Shown here: positions 16,000-25,696 of the stretch, in pieces
Layout of the letters: each line of letters opens with the position of its first letter
How positions within the stretch are numbered: position 1 is the stretch's first letter
Source of the DNA: Alteromonadaceae bacterium UBA2620
Lineage (GTDB): Bacteria; Pseudomonadota; Gammaproteobacteria; Enterobacterales; Alteromonadaceae
Assembly (NCBI GenBank): GCA_002339125.1
Contig: DDJQ01000082.1
Span: forward strand, 1-38,427
Direction of reading: 5' to 3'
Length of the DNA stretch: 38,427 nucleotides
Program-made: the position numbers and the translations under genes
Notes under the pieces: generated by a model
Databases searched by the model: none
Seen by the model: the letters and a program-made list of their open reading frames with translations, nothing else
What the model was told of the DNA's origin: nothing

Positions 16000-17436
16000 T
16001 CAGGATTTACCATAACTTTGCTGCTTCACAATTGTCTCAATAATTCCGGTGGTCGATACGCCTTCCTCGAAGTGCAGTACCTTCACCACACCGCCATTTT
16101 CCAGCACTTCCTGACCACCCGCGATGTCTTCAACCTTATAATCGCCGCCTTTGACCAATACATCCGGCAAAATTCCAGCGATCAGCCGTTGCGGCGTCTC
16201 CTCACCGAAGGGAACAACCCAGTCAACGGCACTGAGGCCAGCGAGCACTGCCATTCTGCGTTGTACCGGGTTAACCGGTCGACCCGGCCCCTTTAGCGCC
16301 TGAACAGAAGCATCGGTATTCACCGCCACAATTAATCGATCGCCCAGCCTCGCGGCCGCGTCAAGATAAGACACATGACCAGCGTGCAAAATATCAAAGC
16401 AGCCGTTGGTCATCACCACCTTTTCACCGCGTTGCTTGGCCGCCGATACTGCCAGCGCCAGTTGCTCTTCAGTCATTACGCCACCGTCGGGATGACTATG
16501 CTGACCGGCCGCTACCGCCAGCTCAGTCGTTGTAACGGTTGAGGTGCCAAGCTTGCCAACCACGATGCTGGCGGCCAGATTGGCCATAACACAGGCGTGC
16601 TGAACACTTTCGCCGGCGGCGATACAGGCGGCAAGCGTCGAAATGACCGTGTCACCTGCGCCGGTTACATCATAAACTTCCTTGGCTTTTGCCGGCAGAT
16701 GAAACTCCGTTTCGCCCGGCGTGAAGAGTGTCATCCCCTGTTCTGACCGTGTTACCAGTAACGCCTGTAAAGCCAAATCTGCACACAGCCGATTCGCCTG
16801 TTCCACCAGGTGCTCCTCGCTCTTTACTTCGCCCATAACGGCAGTAAATTCAGCCATATTAGGTGTAATAAGCGTTGCACCGCGGTATTTGTGGAAGTCT
16901 GTCCCTTTCGGATCAACAATCACCGGTTTATTGAGGTTTTTCGCTAGTTCAATCAGTCGCCCGGGATTACTCAACGCCCCTTTGGCATAATCCGACAGGA
17001 TCACCAAATCATGTTCTGCCAGCGCCTCAGCAAATTGCGCTTCTAACGGAGTTTTATCCACTTCAGCAAAAGAACGCTCAAAGTCCATTCTCAGCAGTTG
17101 CTGATTGCGGCTCATTACTCTGAGCTTGGTAATGGTATCGAATCCCTCGCAGCGACTGAACTGGCAGTCTATCCCATACCCAAGCAAACGTTTTTCCAGC
17201 GCATCGGCATTGGCATCCTTGCCTGTCATACCCAGCAGGGTGACACGGGCGCCTAACGTCGACAAATTGATTGCCACATTAGCTGCGCCGCCAGGGCGGT
17301 CCTCAGAATCACTGATATTCACTACTGGGACTGGCGCTTCGGGTGATACTCTTGCTGTTGCTCCGCTCCAATAGCGATCCAACATTACATCACCAACAAC
17401 TAATACTTTGATTTGACTAAAATTCGGGAGTGCCAT
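16000..17436 (-). CDS. hldE: Bifunctional heptose 7-phosphate kinase / heptose 1-phosphate adenylyltransferase
   Basis: This enzyme makes ADP-heptose for the lipopolysaccharide inner core. The N-terminal ribokinase-like domain shows PGGAANVAINLSTLGA (48-63) and the catalytic base Asp262 in DVTGAGD. The C-terminal nucleotidyltransferase domain shows TNGCFDILHAGH (343-354). A longer frame continues upstream to 17619, but ATG 17434-17436 gives 478 residues, the normal family length, and starts at the conserved MALPNFSQIKVLVVGD. It is divergent from the GIY-YIG gene, with 64 bp between starts. Domains and motifs are complete. The composition is less AT-rich than the exopolysaccharide block next to it. 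Confidence 0.97.
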   Translation of the reverse strand: MALPNFSQIKVLVVGDVMLDRYWSGATARVSPEAPVPVVNISDSEDRPGGAANVAINLSTLGARVTLLGMTGKDANADALEKRLLGYGIDCQFSRCEGFDTITKLRVMSRNQQLLRMDFERSFAEVDKTPLEAQFAEALAEHDLVILSDYAKGALSNPGRLIELAKNLNKPVIVDPKGTDFHKYRGATLITPNMAEFTAVMGEVKSEEHLVEQANRLCADLALQALLVTRSEQGMTLFTPGETEFHLPAKAKEVYDVTGAGDTVISTLAACIAAGESVQHACVMANLAASIVVGKLGTSTVTTTELAVAAGQHSHPDGGVMTEEQLALAVSAAKQRGEKVVMTNGCFDILHAGHVSYLDAAARLGDRLIVAVNTDASVQALKGPGRPVNPVQRRMAVLAGLSAVDWVVPFGEETPQRLIAGILPDVLVKGGDYKVEDIAGGQEVLENGGVVKVLHFEEGVSTTGIIETIVKQQSYGKS

Positions 17437-17500
17437 TTTTATCTTTTTCGATACACTAATAGCGGGATTATAACAGTGATCAGAGGCGAAGAGCCAACTC

Positions 17501-17824
17501 ATGACTCGGTGGTACGTATATTTACTCAAAACGGCCGGTAATACGCTGTATACCGGTATTACAGTTGATCCGAAAAGGCGCATGAGACAACACAGCGGTC
17601 TCATAAAAGGTGGAGCCAAGGCGCTCAGAGGAAAAGCGCCACTGGTTTATTACTGTATCTTTGAAGTAGCCGATAAGAGTCTCGCGCTCAAGCTGGAAGC
17701 CTGGATTAAACAACGCAACCGACGTGCCAAAGAGGCTCTGGTCCGGGATGCAAGCGAATTACCGTATCCGGCAATCCGCCTCACCGACGAGGTTATCCGG
17801 CAGATGAACTCAACACACTGCTGA
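17501..17824 (+). CDS. GIY-YIG nuclease-like protein (YhbQ/UPF0213 type)
   Basis: A 107-residue single-domain protein. The variant GIY-YIG signature is YVYLLKTAGNTLYTGITVDPKRRMRQH (residues 5-31), followed by the family's conserved LKLEAWIKQRNRRAKEALV, which contains the metal-binding Glu. Length fits the small stand-alone family of DNA-damage-related or unknown function. It is divergent from hldE and its 3' end overlaps the end of the opposite-strand DUF350 gene by 32 bp. No partner indicates the substrate. Confidence 0.88.
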   Translation: MTRWYVYLLKTAGNTLYTGITVDPKRRMRQHSGLIKGGAKALRGKAPLVYYCIFEVADKSLALKLEAWIKQRNRRAKEALVRDASELPYPAIRLTDEVIRQMNSTHC

Positions 17825-18707
17825 TGATCATGGCCAACCCAACACTCAGCGTAAGCTCTACAGCAGCAACGCCCACATTATGTTGCTCATCCACTTCTTT
17901 CTGGTAATTGATACCATTTAATACGGCTCGTTTGCTAAAAGCAACCAGGGCCCACAATAACAGAGACAACACTACACTGGTCACTAACCAGCCGGTTACA
18001 TTACTCACATAGCCTTGCGGGCTATAGCTCAACAAGGCCCCGGCAGAAGATACCACAATCGCTGTACCTAACAGGTTGCCGGCATGCTGAACAGCCAATG
18101 CTAACTGACCGGTATCCAGGGCACTCTGAAAGGAGTGATTCTGGTTTTGCATGGCATAACGCATTTCATAAATGCGGGTCATGATCAGCAGGATGGTCAG
18201 CACCACCAGAAACCCGGTAACGATGGCAATCATTGCATTCACATCACTGCCGTCAACCCAGACCATTATGCTGCGTAAGATGATCGCACTGGATACCAGA
18301 CTGGCGGCATCCACCAGCGCAACGCTGACGTTCCGATCGCTGACTTTATGCTGTGTATCAACGGCATCGAGCACAATTTTATCGTGAGCAAAGCGCCCCA
18401 CCTTAACCAGTAAAATACCAATAATGCCAAAAAGCACCATGCCTATGGCGGCCTGCTCATACCCCTGCCCTACATGACGGCCAACTACGGAGCTGAGAAC
18501 CAGACAGAGCGATAACATACCGCCAGCAACGCTTATGCCAAAAGCAAAGTTATCTTTAACGCCTAATTCGTCACTCACCGAGACTTTAGCACGGGAGCGT
18601 GAAAGCCATTTCATAACGAGCAGTAACACCAACGCCAGCCCTACATCAATTGCTACATACACCCATAAATCCCGGGCCAGTGGCACCAGCTTGACTAATG
18701 TCTCCAT
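17793..18707 (-). CDS. DUF350-family membrane protein
   Basis: A 304-residue inner-membrane protein with about eight hydrophobic helices. It consists of two related halves, each with a pattern like 'F..G...A..........V' seen in the DUF350 (YjfL-like) family: residues about 50-150 (NFAFGISVAGGMLSLCLVLS) and 190-300 (NLLGTAIVVSSAGALLSY). The two halves suggest internal duplication. Family function is unknown; some members sit beside polyamine or spermidine-related genes, which are not present here. The start ATG at 18705-18707 is supported by the length of the first helix. Its tail overlaps the GIY-YIG gene tail to tail. Confidence 0.75.
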   Translation of the reverse strand: METLVKLVPLARDLWVYVAIDVGLALVLLLVMKWLSRSRAKVSVSDELGVKDNFAFGISVAGGMLSLCLVLSSVVGRHVGQGYEQAAIGMVLFGIIGILLVKVGRFAHDKIVLDAVDTQHKVSDRNVSVALVDAASLVSSAIILRSIMVWVDGSDVNAMIAIVTGFLVVLTILLIMTRIYEMRYAMQNQNHSFQSALDTGQLALAVQHAGNLLGTAIVVSSAGALLSYSPQGYVSNVTGWLVTSVVLSLLLWALVAFSKRAVLNGINYQKEVDEQHNVGVAAVELTLSVGLAMIISSVLSSSAG

Positions 18708-18841
18708 TTACACCTCTAATTTGTGTTCATAATTGGTGTGATATCTACCGGTTAATCAGCGCTGAATTTCTATTCATAACACTGGAGGCAAGGCCACCTT
18801 TGTGCCAGACTCACACTCACAACACACCATCCTAAGTTAAT

Positions 18842-21724
18842 ATGTCTACGGAAAAAACAATAAACGGGATTATTCAACAACATGCTGACGAAAACTGGCA
18901 AAAACTGCAGGATTGTGATTATCCTGCAGAATGGCTAAACCAGCATCAGGAAACCATCACAGAGATTTTGGGGCTAAGCCCTTTTGTCACTGAGGTTGCA
19001 CTGACCAAACCCGATGTGTTTACCCGAATTGTTAAGCATCAATGGCATAAAAAAATTGATATTGACCAGGTTTGCCGCGAGTTTACAAGCCGCCTCGCCG
19101 AGACCGATAGTGAAGAAAAACTATTGATAGCCTTGCGTCTGTTCAGGGCCGAGCAAATGGCTGCGCTCGCCTGGCGGGATCTCACTAACCAGCAAACTAT
19201 TCAGGCCTCCCTGACCCAAACCAGCAAACTGGCTGACACATTAATTATGGCCGCCTACAACTGGCTTTATAAGGCCCATTCAGCGCGCTATGGGGTACCG
19301 CAGGGCCCTGATGGCCCCCAACCCATGTTAATCCTGGGGATGGGTAAACTGGGCGGCAAGGAGCTCAATTTTTCCAGCGATATCGATCTTATCTTTTCGT
19401 ATCCGTACAAAGGCGAAACCGATCACCCCCGCAAGCCCATCGAAAATCAGCAGTTTTTTACCAAGCTTGCGCAACGACTCATTGCCGCCCTGAATAAAAC
19501 CACACCGTTAGGCCAGGTCTTCAGAGTAGACATGCGTTTACGCCCCTTCGGCGACAGCGGTCCGCTGGTGGCGCATTTCGGAGCGCTGGAAGATTACTAC
19601 CAGGATCAGGGCCGCCAGTGGGAACGCTATGCCATGGTTAAGGCGCGTATCCTCAACCCTCAATCCTGTTATGCCAGTCAGCTGGAAGCCATACTGGCTC
19701 CCTTCATCTACCGCCGTTATCTGGATTTCACTACCATCGACGCCATCCGCGATATGAAACGGTTGATCAGCAAGGAGCTTCGCCGGCGCCGCTTAACCGG
19801 CAATATCAAGCTGGGTGCCGGAGGAATTCGTGAGGTGGAATTTTTCGCCCAGAGCTTTCAGCTTATCCATGGCGGTCGGGAGACAACGCTACAATCACGG
19901 GAATTGCACCCGGTATTAACCCGCCTGGCAGAACTACAAATTATCGAACCCCAGGCCATCAACCAGCTGTTGGAAGATTATTATTTTCTGCGCAAGGCAG
20001 AGCATACCCTGCAGCAATTTAATGACGAGCAGACCCAGCTGTTACCCGAAAATAGCTGGACGCAGGCAGTCATAGCAAAGGTCATGGCGTTCCCTGATTA
20101 CCAAACCTTCATATCCGCCCTGACAGTAGTGATGGAGCGGGTTCATGAGCAGTTTAATCAGTTAGTATCCGAACCCGGTGAGGAGCAACAGGAGCAGGAC
20201 TCACTGTTCAGCCGATGCAAAGATGCCTGGTTGCTGGAAGTATCCGAAAACGAATTTTGTGACTTGCTAAGCGACACTCTCGATGAGAGCTCCGCCATGG
20301 TGCTGTTTGAACAACTCAGAGATTTCAGAGGGCAGCTGAGCCGACATCGCATCGGTCAGCGCGGCGAAGACACGCTGGGCAAACTTATGCCGGAAATGAT
20401 TTACTACATGCTCCGTCAATGCCCCGCCAACATCACCCAGCTACTGCCGCGCCTGATCAGTGTTATTGGCGCCATTACCGGCCGTACCACTTATTTGGAT
20501 TTATTACACGAGAACCCGGATGTTCTCAAACAGCTTATTAAGCTGTGCGCCAGAAGTGCCTGGATCACCGAACAGATCCGCAGCTTCCCCCTTTTGCTCG
20601 ATGAATTGCTTACACCACTTTATCTGCAGCAGCAACAAACAAGTTTGCCGGTAGTATACGAAGAGTACACCGATGAACTGCGCCAGAGTCTGTTGCGGGT
20701 AGAGCCCGATGACACCGAACTATTAATGGAACAGTGGCGCCAGTTTAAGCTTTGCCAGCAGTTACGTATCGCGGCCAGTGATATCTCGGGCTCGCTGCCC
20801 ATTGCTAAGGTCAGCGATAAATTAACCGTCCTCGCCGAAGTGATACTACAGGCAGTCTTTAAGTCGGCCTGGCAACAATTAACCGAAAAATTCGGTGCGC
20901 CCTCGCACCTGCAACAGGATGAAACCGGCTTTTTAATCGTGGGTTATGGCAAGTTAGGGGGCTATGAGCTGGGTTACGGCTCAGATTTGGATTTGGTATT
21001 TATTCATAACGCCCCGCAGGACAGCGAAACCAACGGCGCTAAAAAGGTTTCTGCCCAACAGTTTTATATCAAACTGGCCCAGCGCATTATGCACCTGCTA
21101 AATACCCGCACTCTGTCTGGTCAGCTTTACGAAGCCGACTTACGCTTGCGTCCATCCGGCAACTCCGGCCTGTTGTGCTGTCATTTAAGCGGCTTTGAGC
21201 ACTATCAGGAGCAGGAAGCCTGGACATGGGAGCATCAGGCGCTGGTCAGGGCCCGCAGCATCCTGGGCGATGAGACACTGCTCGAAGCATTTAGGCAGGT
21301 CAGAAACCGGGTGTTACAGCGCCAGCGCGAGTTACCCTCATTGGCAGAGGAAGTGGTTAAAATGCGCCTGAAAATGCGCGACCACCTGCTCGATAATCAG
21401 GCCAGCGGCTTAGATCTCAAGCAGTGTGAAGGTGGGATCACGGATATTGAGTTTATGGTGCAGTTCTGGGTGCTCGGTTACTCCCATCAGTTCCCTGCAC
21501 TCACACAATGGCCGGATAACCTGCGCATTATTGAGCATGTCCAACAAGCCGGACTGATCTCAAAAACCGCGGCTGAAAACCTGCAAAATGCTTACTTAAC
21601 GTTGCGGGACCATTACCATCAGTTAACCCTGGCGGGTGAAAAATTTGCCCACAGTAATGAGGAATTGGAAGCGGTAAGAAAATTCGTTACCACGCAGTGG
21701 AAACAAACATTTGATCAACCCTGA
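18842..21724 (+). CDS. glnE: Glutamine synthetase adenylyltransferase/deadenylylase
   Basis: A 960-residue bifunctional enzyme that adds and removes AMP on glutamine synthetase in response to nitrogen status via PII proteins. Two nucleotidyltransferase domains carry G-G/S-D-x-D signatures: residues 166-185 (GMGKLGGKELNFSSDIDLIF, Asp180/Asp182; deadenylylation) and 701-717 (GYGKLGGYELGYGSDLD, Asp715/Asp717; adenylylation). Each is followed by a helical linker. Length matches the E. coli protein (946). The start ATG is 18842 with only a weak ribosome site. It is single and intact, unrelated to its exopolysaccharide neighbours. There are no nitrogen-regulation genes next to it. Confidence 0.97.
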   Translation: MSTEKTINGIIQQHADENWQKLQDCDYPAEWLNQHQETITEILGLSPFVTEVALTKPDVFTRIVKHQWHKKIDIDQVCREFTSRLAETDSEEKLLIALRLFRAEQMAALAWRDLTNQQTIQASLTQTSKLADTLIMAAYNWLYKAHSARYGVPQGPDGPQPMLILGMGKLGGKELNFSSDIDLIFSYPYKGETDHPRKPIENQQFFTKLAQRLIAALNKTTPLGQVFRVDMRLRPFGDSGPLVAHFGALEDYYQDQGRQWERYAMVKARILNPQSCYASQLEAILAPFIYRRYLDFTTIDAIRDMKRLISKELRRRRLTGNIKLGAGGIREVEFFAQSFQLIHGGRETTLQSRELHPVLTRLAELQIIEPQAINQLLEDYYFLRKAEHTLQQFNDEQTQLLPENSWTQAVIAKVMAFPDYQTFISALTVVMERVHEQFNQLVSEPGEEQQEQDSLFSRCKDAWLLEVSENEFCDLLSDTLDESSAMVLFEQLRDFRGQLSRHRIGQRGEDTLGKLMPEMIYYMLRQCPANITQLLPRLISVIGAITGRTTYLDLLHENPDVLKQLIKLCARSAWITEQIRSFPLLLDELLTPLYLQQQQTSLPVVYEEYTDELRQSLLRVEPDDTELLMEQWRQFKLCQQLRIAASDISGSLPIAKVSDKLTVLAEVILQAVFKSAWQQLTEKFGAPSHLQQDETGFLIVGYGKLGGYELGYGSDLDLVFIHNAPQDSETNGAKKVSAQQFYIKLAQRIMHLLNTRTLSGQLYEADLRLRPSGNSGLLCCHLSGFEHYQEQEAWTWEHQALVRARSILGDETLLEAFRQVRNRVLQRQRELPSLAEEVVKMRLKMRDHLLDNQASGLDLKQCEGGITDIEFMVQFWVLGYSHQFPALTQWPDNLRIIEHVQQAGLISKTAAENLQNAYLTLRDHYHQLTLAGEKFAHSNEELEAVRKFVTTQWKQTFDQP

Positions 21725-21747
21725 GGGCGGCGCTACACAATTTGGTA

Positions 21748-22362
21748 TTAGCTGCCCACCCGGCTGCATTGCGTGCTCAGATATTCGGTGACTTTTTCAG
21801 TCACCACCAGTGAGCGTTGTTTGGGGCAAACGAAGGTTGCCACCTTGCCTTCAAAGTTACTGTCGATGGCGCTGGCAATTTTTGCCAGTGAACCGGCGAC
21901 CGTGTTGTCCATCTGAAACTGGTGTTTGATCACAAAATCCTGATTCAGATCCCAGATGACCTGCATGCCTTCCTGCTCAGCATAGGATGAAATCGCTTCG
22001 CGCAGCGTGTTCCCAGCCCGGAAAGTCCGGTATTTGTATTCGCCTTCCCAGCGACTATCCACCGGCTTCAGCGCACTCGACATAGATTGCAGACGATCAT
22101 CAAGGCTTTGTTCTGACGGCGTGAGATCAAGCACCATATCAGCCCCTTCAGAACGCTCCGGTTCATTGGCCGTCATTCTGAATTCCCGATAAAAGTCTGA
22201 CAAGCCTTTGGCTACAGAGCGCTCTTCCGGCGCGTCTACTGGTGTTGGCGCAGATGTCATATTCATTTGCAGGTGAATAACAATACCCGCCACAATAATC
22301 ACCGCCAGCGCCAGGCCTAGGTGTTTAGCCCAAAAAAGGGTAGAGGTAGGCTTTTTGTTCAT
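21748..22362 (-). CDS. Membrane-anchored TcpQ-domain-like protein
   Basis: The 204-residue protein has an N-terminal hydrophobic anchor (about 10-32) and a C-terminal domain beginning near residue 108 with TFRAGNTLREAISSYAEQEGMQVIWDLNQDFVIKH. This looks like the TcpQ/STN-type fold of toxin co-regulated pilus protein Q and secretin short N-terminal domains, which bind partners in the periplasm. The middle (about 35-100) is low complexity. It ends 24 bp from the glnE stop on the opposite strand. No pilus or secretion genes accompany it, so its partner is not evident. Family assignment is moderate and the role is inferred only. Confidence 0.6.
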   Translation of the reverse strand: MNKKPTSTLFWAKHLGLALAVIIVAGIVIHLQMNMTSAPTPVDAPEERSVAKGLSDFYREFRMTANEPERSEGADMVLDLTPSEQSLDDRLQSMSSALKPVDSRWEGEYKYRTFRAGNTLREAISSYAEQEGMQVIWDLNQDFVIKHQFQMDNTVAGSLAKIASAIDSNFEGKVATFVCPKQRSLVVTEKVTEYLSTQCSRVGS

Positions 22363-22470
22363 TCAGGCTCTCTGCTTCTCGTCGATAAAACCAGCTACCG
22401 CTGATTTAAAGCTATCTCGTTAAGTGTACCACTTCTTTTCATGACCACTTTGCTTGGTTATGAACCATCC

Positions 22471-23400
22471 CTACTTGTATAAAGACGGTGCCTTCGGATC
22501 CGGACGGGTTTTAAACCGCTTGTGCATCCACAGGTAACTTTCAGGTTGCTCATTTATAATATCGGCAATATTTTCATTCAGTAAAGTCAGAGCCGGCACA
22601 TCATCCAGTGTTTTTAACTCGTTCATGGGCGGATAAAACTTAACTTTATAGCCAGATGCGGTGTATTGCGAAGTCACGATGAGCGGTAAACTACTGGTAC
22701 GGCGAATAAACATCAGCGTGGCCGTTGTGGTCGCCGTTTCCTTAACCCCGCCAAAGGGCACAAAAATACTCTGGTTACGGCCATAATCCTGATCGGGCAG
22801 ATAAAGGCATAACTCACCCTCTTCCAGCGCAGCCAGCAGTGCCCTGGCATTGCGCTTGTGGATCATATATTTGTTGGAACGAGCACGGCCATGATATTGC
22901 AGGTAATCCATCAACGGATTGTTGTGTTTACGATAAAAAGCAATGCTGGGGTGCGTTAAGCCAACAATACGACAGGCGAACTCCAGGTTCATATTATGTA
23001 ACGCCATGCCAAACACGCCTTTGTTGGCCGCCAAAATAGCTTCAACATGTTCAAAGCCTTCAACCGTACCGTGTTTTCTGACCCGCCAATCCGGCCACCA
23101 CCAGCCCATAGCAGTCTCGTATACTGCCATGCCAGCGCGATGCAAGTTCTGTTTGACCAGCTTATCCTGTTCCGCTTTTGGCATCTCTGGGTAACATAAT
23201 TCTATGTTGCGCCGGGCAACCTTTACCCGCGATGTTGCGACTTTGCCCAGCAGCCAGCCAGTTCCACGGCCAAACAGTTTAATAACCGGGAAAGGTAACC
23301 ATGTCACCACATACAAAAAGAAAACACCCACCCATACCAGCCAGTATCGGGGGCCAAAAAATGCCATTGAAAATTTAGGCGGCTTAATTGCTGCAGCCAA
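22471..23400 (-). CDS. lpxL: Lipid A late acyltransferase (LpxL-like)
   Basis: A 309-residue inner-membrane acyltransferase adding a secondary acyl chain to lipid A. It follows E. coli LpxL closely: PKFS near residue 10, PRYW at 17-20, RVKVARRNIELCYPEM (58-73), the catalytic H-x4-E motif at His135-Glu140, and the PDQDYG and LWMHKRFKTRP elements. The start is a TTG at 23398-23400 with AGAGGA about 8 bases upstream; the first ATG is codon 12 (23367), lacks a ribosome site and would drop the conserved PKFS. LpxM or LpxP cannot be fully excluded from sequence alone. Confidence 0.9.
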   Translation of the reverse strand: MAAAIKPPKFSMAFFGPRYWLVWVGVFFLYVVTWLPFPVIKLFGRGTGWLLGKVATSRVKVARRNIELCYPEMPKAEQDKLVKQNLHRAGMAVYETAMGWWWPDWRVRKHGTVEGFEHVEAILAANKGVFGMALHNMNLEFACRIVGLTHPSIAFYRKHNNPLMDYLQYHGRARSNKYMIHKRNARALLAALEEGELCLYLPDQDYGRNQSIFVPFGGVKETATTTATLMFIRRTSSLPLIVTSQYTASGYKVKFYPPMNELKTLDDVPALTLLNENIADIINEQPESYLWMHKRFKTRPDPKAPSLYK

Positions 23401-23545
23401 GTTAGAAATCCTCTGTCACAACGGTGAAGGCCGTATGCGCCGAGCGCAGGTCACGGCTAAAATTGTGGGCATTGTAGCCCAAAGCTGTGCAGATGAATAC
23501 TCAGAGGTACGGACCGCCGAAGCGACCCTTCAACCGAATTGGATA

Positions 23546-23803
23546 CTAGTATTGCTTGTCGATGTGCTTGAGCTTTTTCTCAAACGCTTCAAAATCTTCT
23601 GATTTTTGATAGTCAAAATGATACTGGTTGTGAAAACCAAACTGCATAGCTACTTTGGCATCGTTGATATACAGTGTATAGCCGTCGAAGTCAGTATACG
23701 CTACAACCCCCTCGAGCCGATGTTTACCTTCGGTTTCCTCGCCTTCCTGACGAATCTTATCGAAGACCCGCAGAACAAATTTTGAATCTAGTTCGTTTTT
23801 CAT
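23546..23803 (-). CDS. Small DUF3081-like protein
   Basis: An 85-residue protein with no signal peptide or membrane helix. The pattern MKNELDSKFVLRVFDKIRQ at the start and EGVVAYTDFDGYTLYINDAKV in the middle (about 31-51) resembles the DUF3081 family of gammaproteobacteria. That recognition is from memory and only moderately certain. A strong Shine-Dalgarno sequence, AGGAGGT, lies 8 bases before the ATG at 23801-23803. It is downstream of nothing on its strand in the next 88 bp and is 145 bp upstream of lpxL, so probably monocistronic. Function is unknown. Confidence 0.75.
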   Translation of the reverse strand: MKNELDSKFVLRVFDKIRQEGEETEGKHRLEGVVAYTDFDGYTLYINDAKVAMQFGFHNQYHFDYQKSEDFEAFEKKLKHIDKQY

Positions 23804-23891
23804 AAACCTGTACCTCCTGCTCTTTTATACTGCAGAAGGTATGTTTTAGTTTAGGCCTGTTCCCCAATAGGACTTTGCCGTACGACTGTGC

Positions 23892-24464
23892 TTAGTTAAA
23901 ATTGTAGCGAAGTCCCAACGATATCAGTCCCGTATCAAGCCCACTGCCGCCCCGAATATAATCACCATCCAGTCGGACAAAGAGCTTTTCAGCGATAGCC
24001 AAATCAAACCCGATACCTAAGATCCCCGCAAAAATCCCTTTATCAAAACGACAAAGCGCAGTACCGGGGGCAATATTGACGGCCCCCCCCACTTTGCAAC
24101 CGCCTTCAGGATTAAGCGGTTCAAATGCAGCAACGTCGATTCTCGCTACACCCACACGGTAAAACAGCTCTCCTTCCGGTGAAGACGCTTTGCCCAGCGC
24201 GCCGAGATAAAGACCATCCGCTTTAAAAAAGTCGGTGTCCATATCCTGTTCGTTACCTACATCGGCGATTTTGTAATAGCCGGTTTCAACGTACCACTTC
24301 GGATGAAACTGATGGCCTAATAAAATTTTATAGCCAAAACTTTCTTCGGCCCGCTGGCTAAACTCCGTATCACTATAACCCGTGCTTACAACGCCATACA
24401 TCCTCTCTATCGATTGAGAGACGCAAGAAAACAAAATGCAGCACAGAAAAAGGGTTAACCTCAC
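23892..24464 (-). CDS. Small outer-membrane beta-barrel protein
   Basis: A 190-residue secreted protein. A signal peptide (MRLTLFLCCILFSCVS) is followed by an eight-strand-like OmpA/OmpX-type barrel: YGVVSTGYSDTEFSQRAEES, then FGYKILLGHQFHPKWYVETGYY, and a last strand ending LGLRYNFN. The terminal Phe/Asn strand fits barrel insertion by BamA. The start is GTG at 24462-24464, with AGGAG at 24471-24475 in good position. Two cysteines around residues 122 and 138 may form a loop disulfide. It is the last gene of a three-gene minus-strand operon, 23 bp after the porin-like gene. Its ligand is unknown. Confidence 0.72.
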   Translation of the reverse strand: MRLTLFLCCILFSCVSQSIERMYGVVSTGYSDTEFSQRAEESFGYKILLGHQFHPKWYVETGYYKIADVGNEQDMDTDFFKADGLYLGALGKASSPEGELFYRVGVARIDVAAFEPLNPEGGCKVGGAVNIAPGTALCRFDKGIFAGILGIGFDLAIAEKLFVRLDGDYIRGGSGLDTGLISLGLRYNFN

Positions 24465-24487
24465 AAGTCACTCCTGTTGGCTATAAA

Positions 24488-25693
24488 CTAGAAAAAGTAC
24501 TCAACGTTAAATTCTAAGTGGTCATCACGACGTATAAAATAATAAGGGTTTTCAATATCTTCTGTCGCGAAGAAATACCCATTCATTGTCCACTTCCAAT
24601 TGTCTGTCATGCGGGTTGATGCTTCGAGAAAGGCATTGTACGAATTGGTATTATCTAAATCCTGAATAAATCCGAATAAAATCTGGGTACTATCAAAATC
24701 ATTCCAGACCCATCTGAGCCCAACCATCAAATCGTTTTGCGAGGGTACAAAGAAATTACTGTCACGCTCATCATATTGATATTCAACCAGCCAGCCAATA
24801 TCGTCATCGGAGCCCAGAGCACCGACCCAGGTATACTCAACTCCCGCCACGCCGGCAAAAAAACTCACAGTTTCACTCTCTCTGTGTATACCCTCAAATT
24901 TGTACAGCCAGGAATCGTTTATCCACAGCAAATCGATGCCATACTGGTCGATTAACTCGTAGTAGGGAAACAACTCAAAATCACCGTCTTCAATATTGCC
25001 GGTACTAATCAGCAGCGGCTCCCGGTTGGTACCGGTAAAATAAGAGAGTCCGATTTCCCAGTTATCTAAAGATTGCTTCCACCGCAAGGCATAATCGACA
25101 TGCGATTGCTCGTCATCCGATTCATAAAACGCTTGATCATTGCTGATTGGCACAACGGGCCTTAAACGTCCCTGAACACCGGCAAACGTTCGCTCGCGAA
25201 AATACGGCAACACAAATGCACTAAACGTACCTGCATCAAAATAATAACTAAAGCTCACCATCGGCTGACCGAGTTTGGTTTCAAAATCAGTGGCATCGAC
25301 CAAATCGGTTTGATTGATAATGTCTACCAGGTGGAGCGATTCGGTTTGACCCCAGAACACCTTACCAACGCCCGCTCTGAACTCGTAATCTGCCCCGAGG
25401 TGAGTCCAGATAAACTCGCGAATGTCATAACGGGTTCGCTCCGGATCTTCCTGATCGAAACGATAAAAAGGCTTGATCACCAGCGTGTCATCTCCCTCGT
25501 TCCAATCAAAGAACCACTCAGGAGACAGACCAATTGAAGACTGTGCCCGAGGCTGTGAAGAATAAATAGCATCCTGAAGAAAATATCGCTGTTCAACACT
25601 TATCGAGCCAGACAATTCAGCCTGAGCAGTCGATGAAAAACCAACCAGCATTGACAGTGAAAGTAAAGCTGGCGCAGCACAATGTCGCAACAT
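24488..25693 (-). CDS. Outer-membrane porin-like beta-barrel protein
   Basis: The 401-residue protein has a signal peptide with cleavage near STAQA|ELSG and a pattern of alternating aromatic strands with acidic loops, ending in a C-terminal Phe (LEFNVEYFF), as in barrel outer-membrane proteins of the porin/DUF1302-like kind. A Gly-rich, Trp-containing segment at about 105-120 (RAGVGKVFWGQTES) matches such families. The ATG start (25691-25693) has GAGGT close upstream and lies 3 bp after the stop of the LolA-like gene, so translation is probably coupled. Partners and substrate are not shown by sequence. No RND/MMPL transporter gene, a frequent companion, is present. Confidence 0.75.
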   Translation of the reverse strand: MLRHCAAPALLSLSMLVGFSSTAQAELSGSISVEQRYFLQDAIYSSQPRAQSSIGLSPEWFFDWNEGDDTLVIKPFYRFDQEDPERTRYDIREFIWTHLGADYEFRAGVGKVFWGQTESLHLVDIINQTDLVDATDFETKLGQPMVSFSYYFDAGTFSAFVLPYFRERTFAGVQGRLRPVVPISNDQAFYESDDEQSHVDYALRWKQSLDNWEIGLSYFTGTNREPLLISTGNIEDGDFELFPYYELIDQYGIDLLWINDSWLYKFEGIHRESETVSFFAGVAGVEYTWVGALGSDDDIGWLVEYQYDERDSNFFVPSQNDLMVGLRWVWNDFDSTQILFGFIQDLDNTNSYNAFLEASTRMTDNWKWTMNGYFFATEDIENPYYFIRRDDHLEFNVEYFF

Positions 25694-25696
25694 ACT

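Noticed and set aside
17437..17619. Upstream extension of hldE to 17619
   Set aside because: The additional 61 residues overlap the divergent GIY-YIG gene, and HldE family proteins begin at MALPNF (478 residues from 17436).
24737..24955. Plus-strand open frame within the porin-like gene
   Set aside because: It is a shadow of the well-supported barrel coding sequence, with no ribosome site or family pattern.
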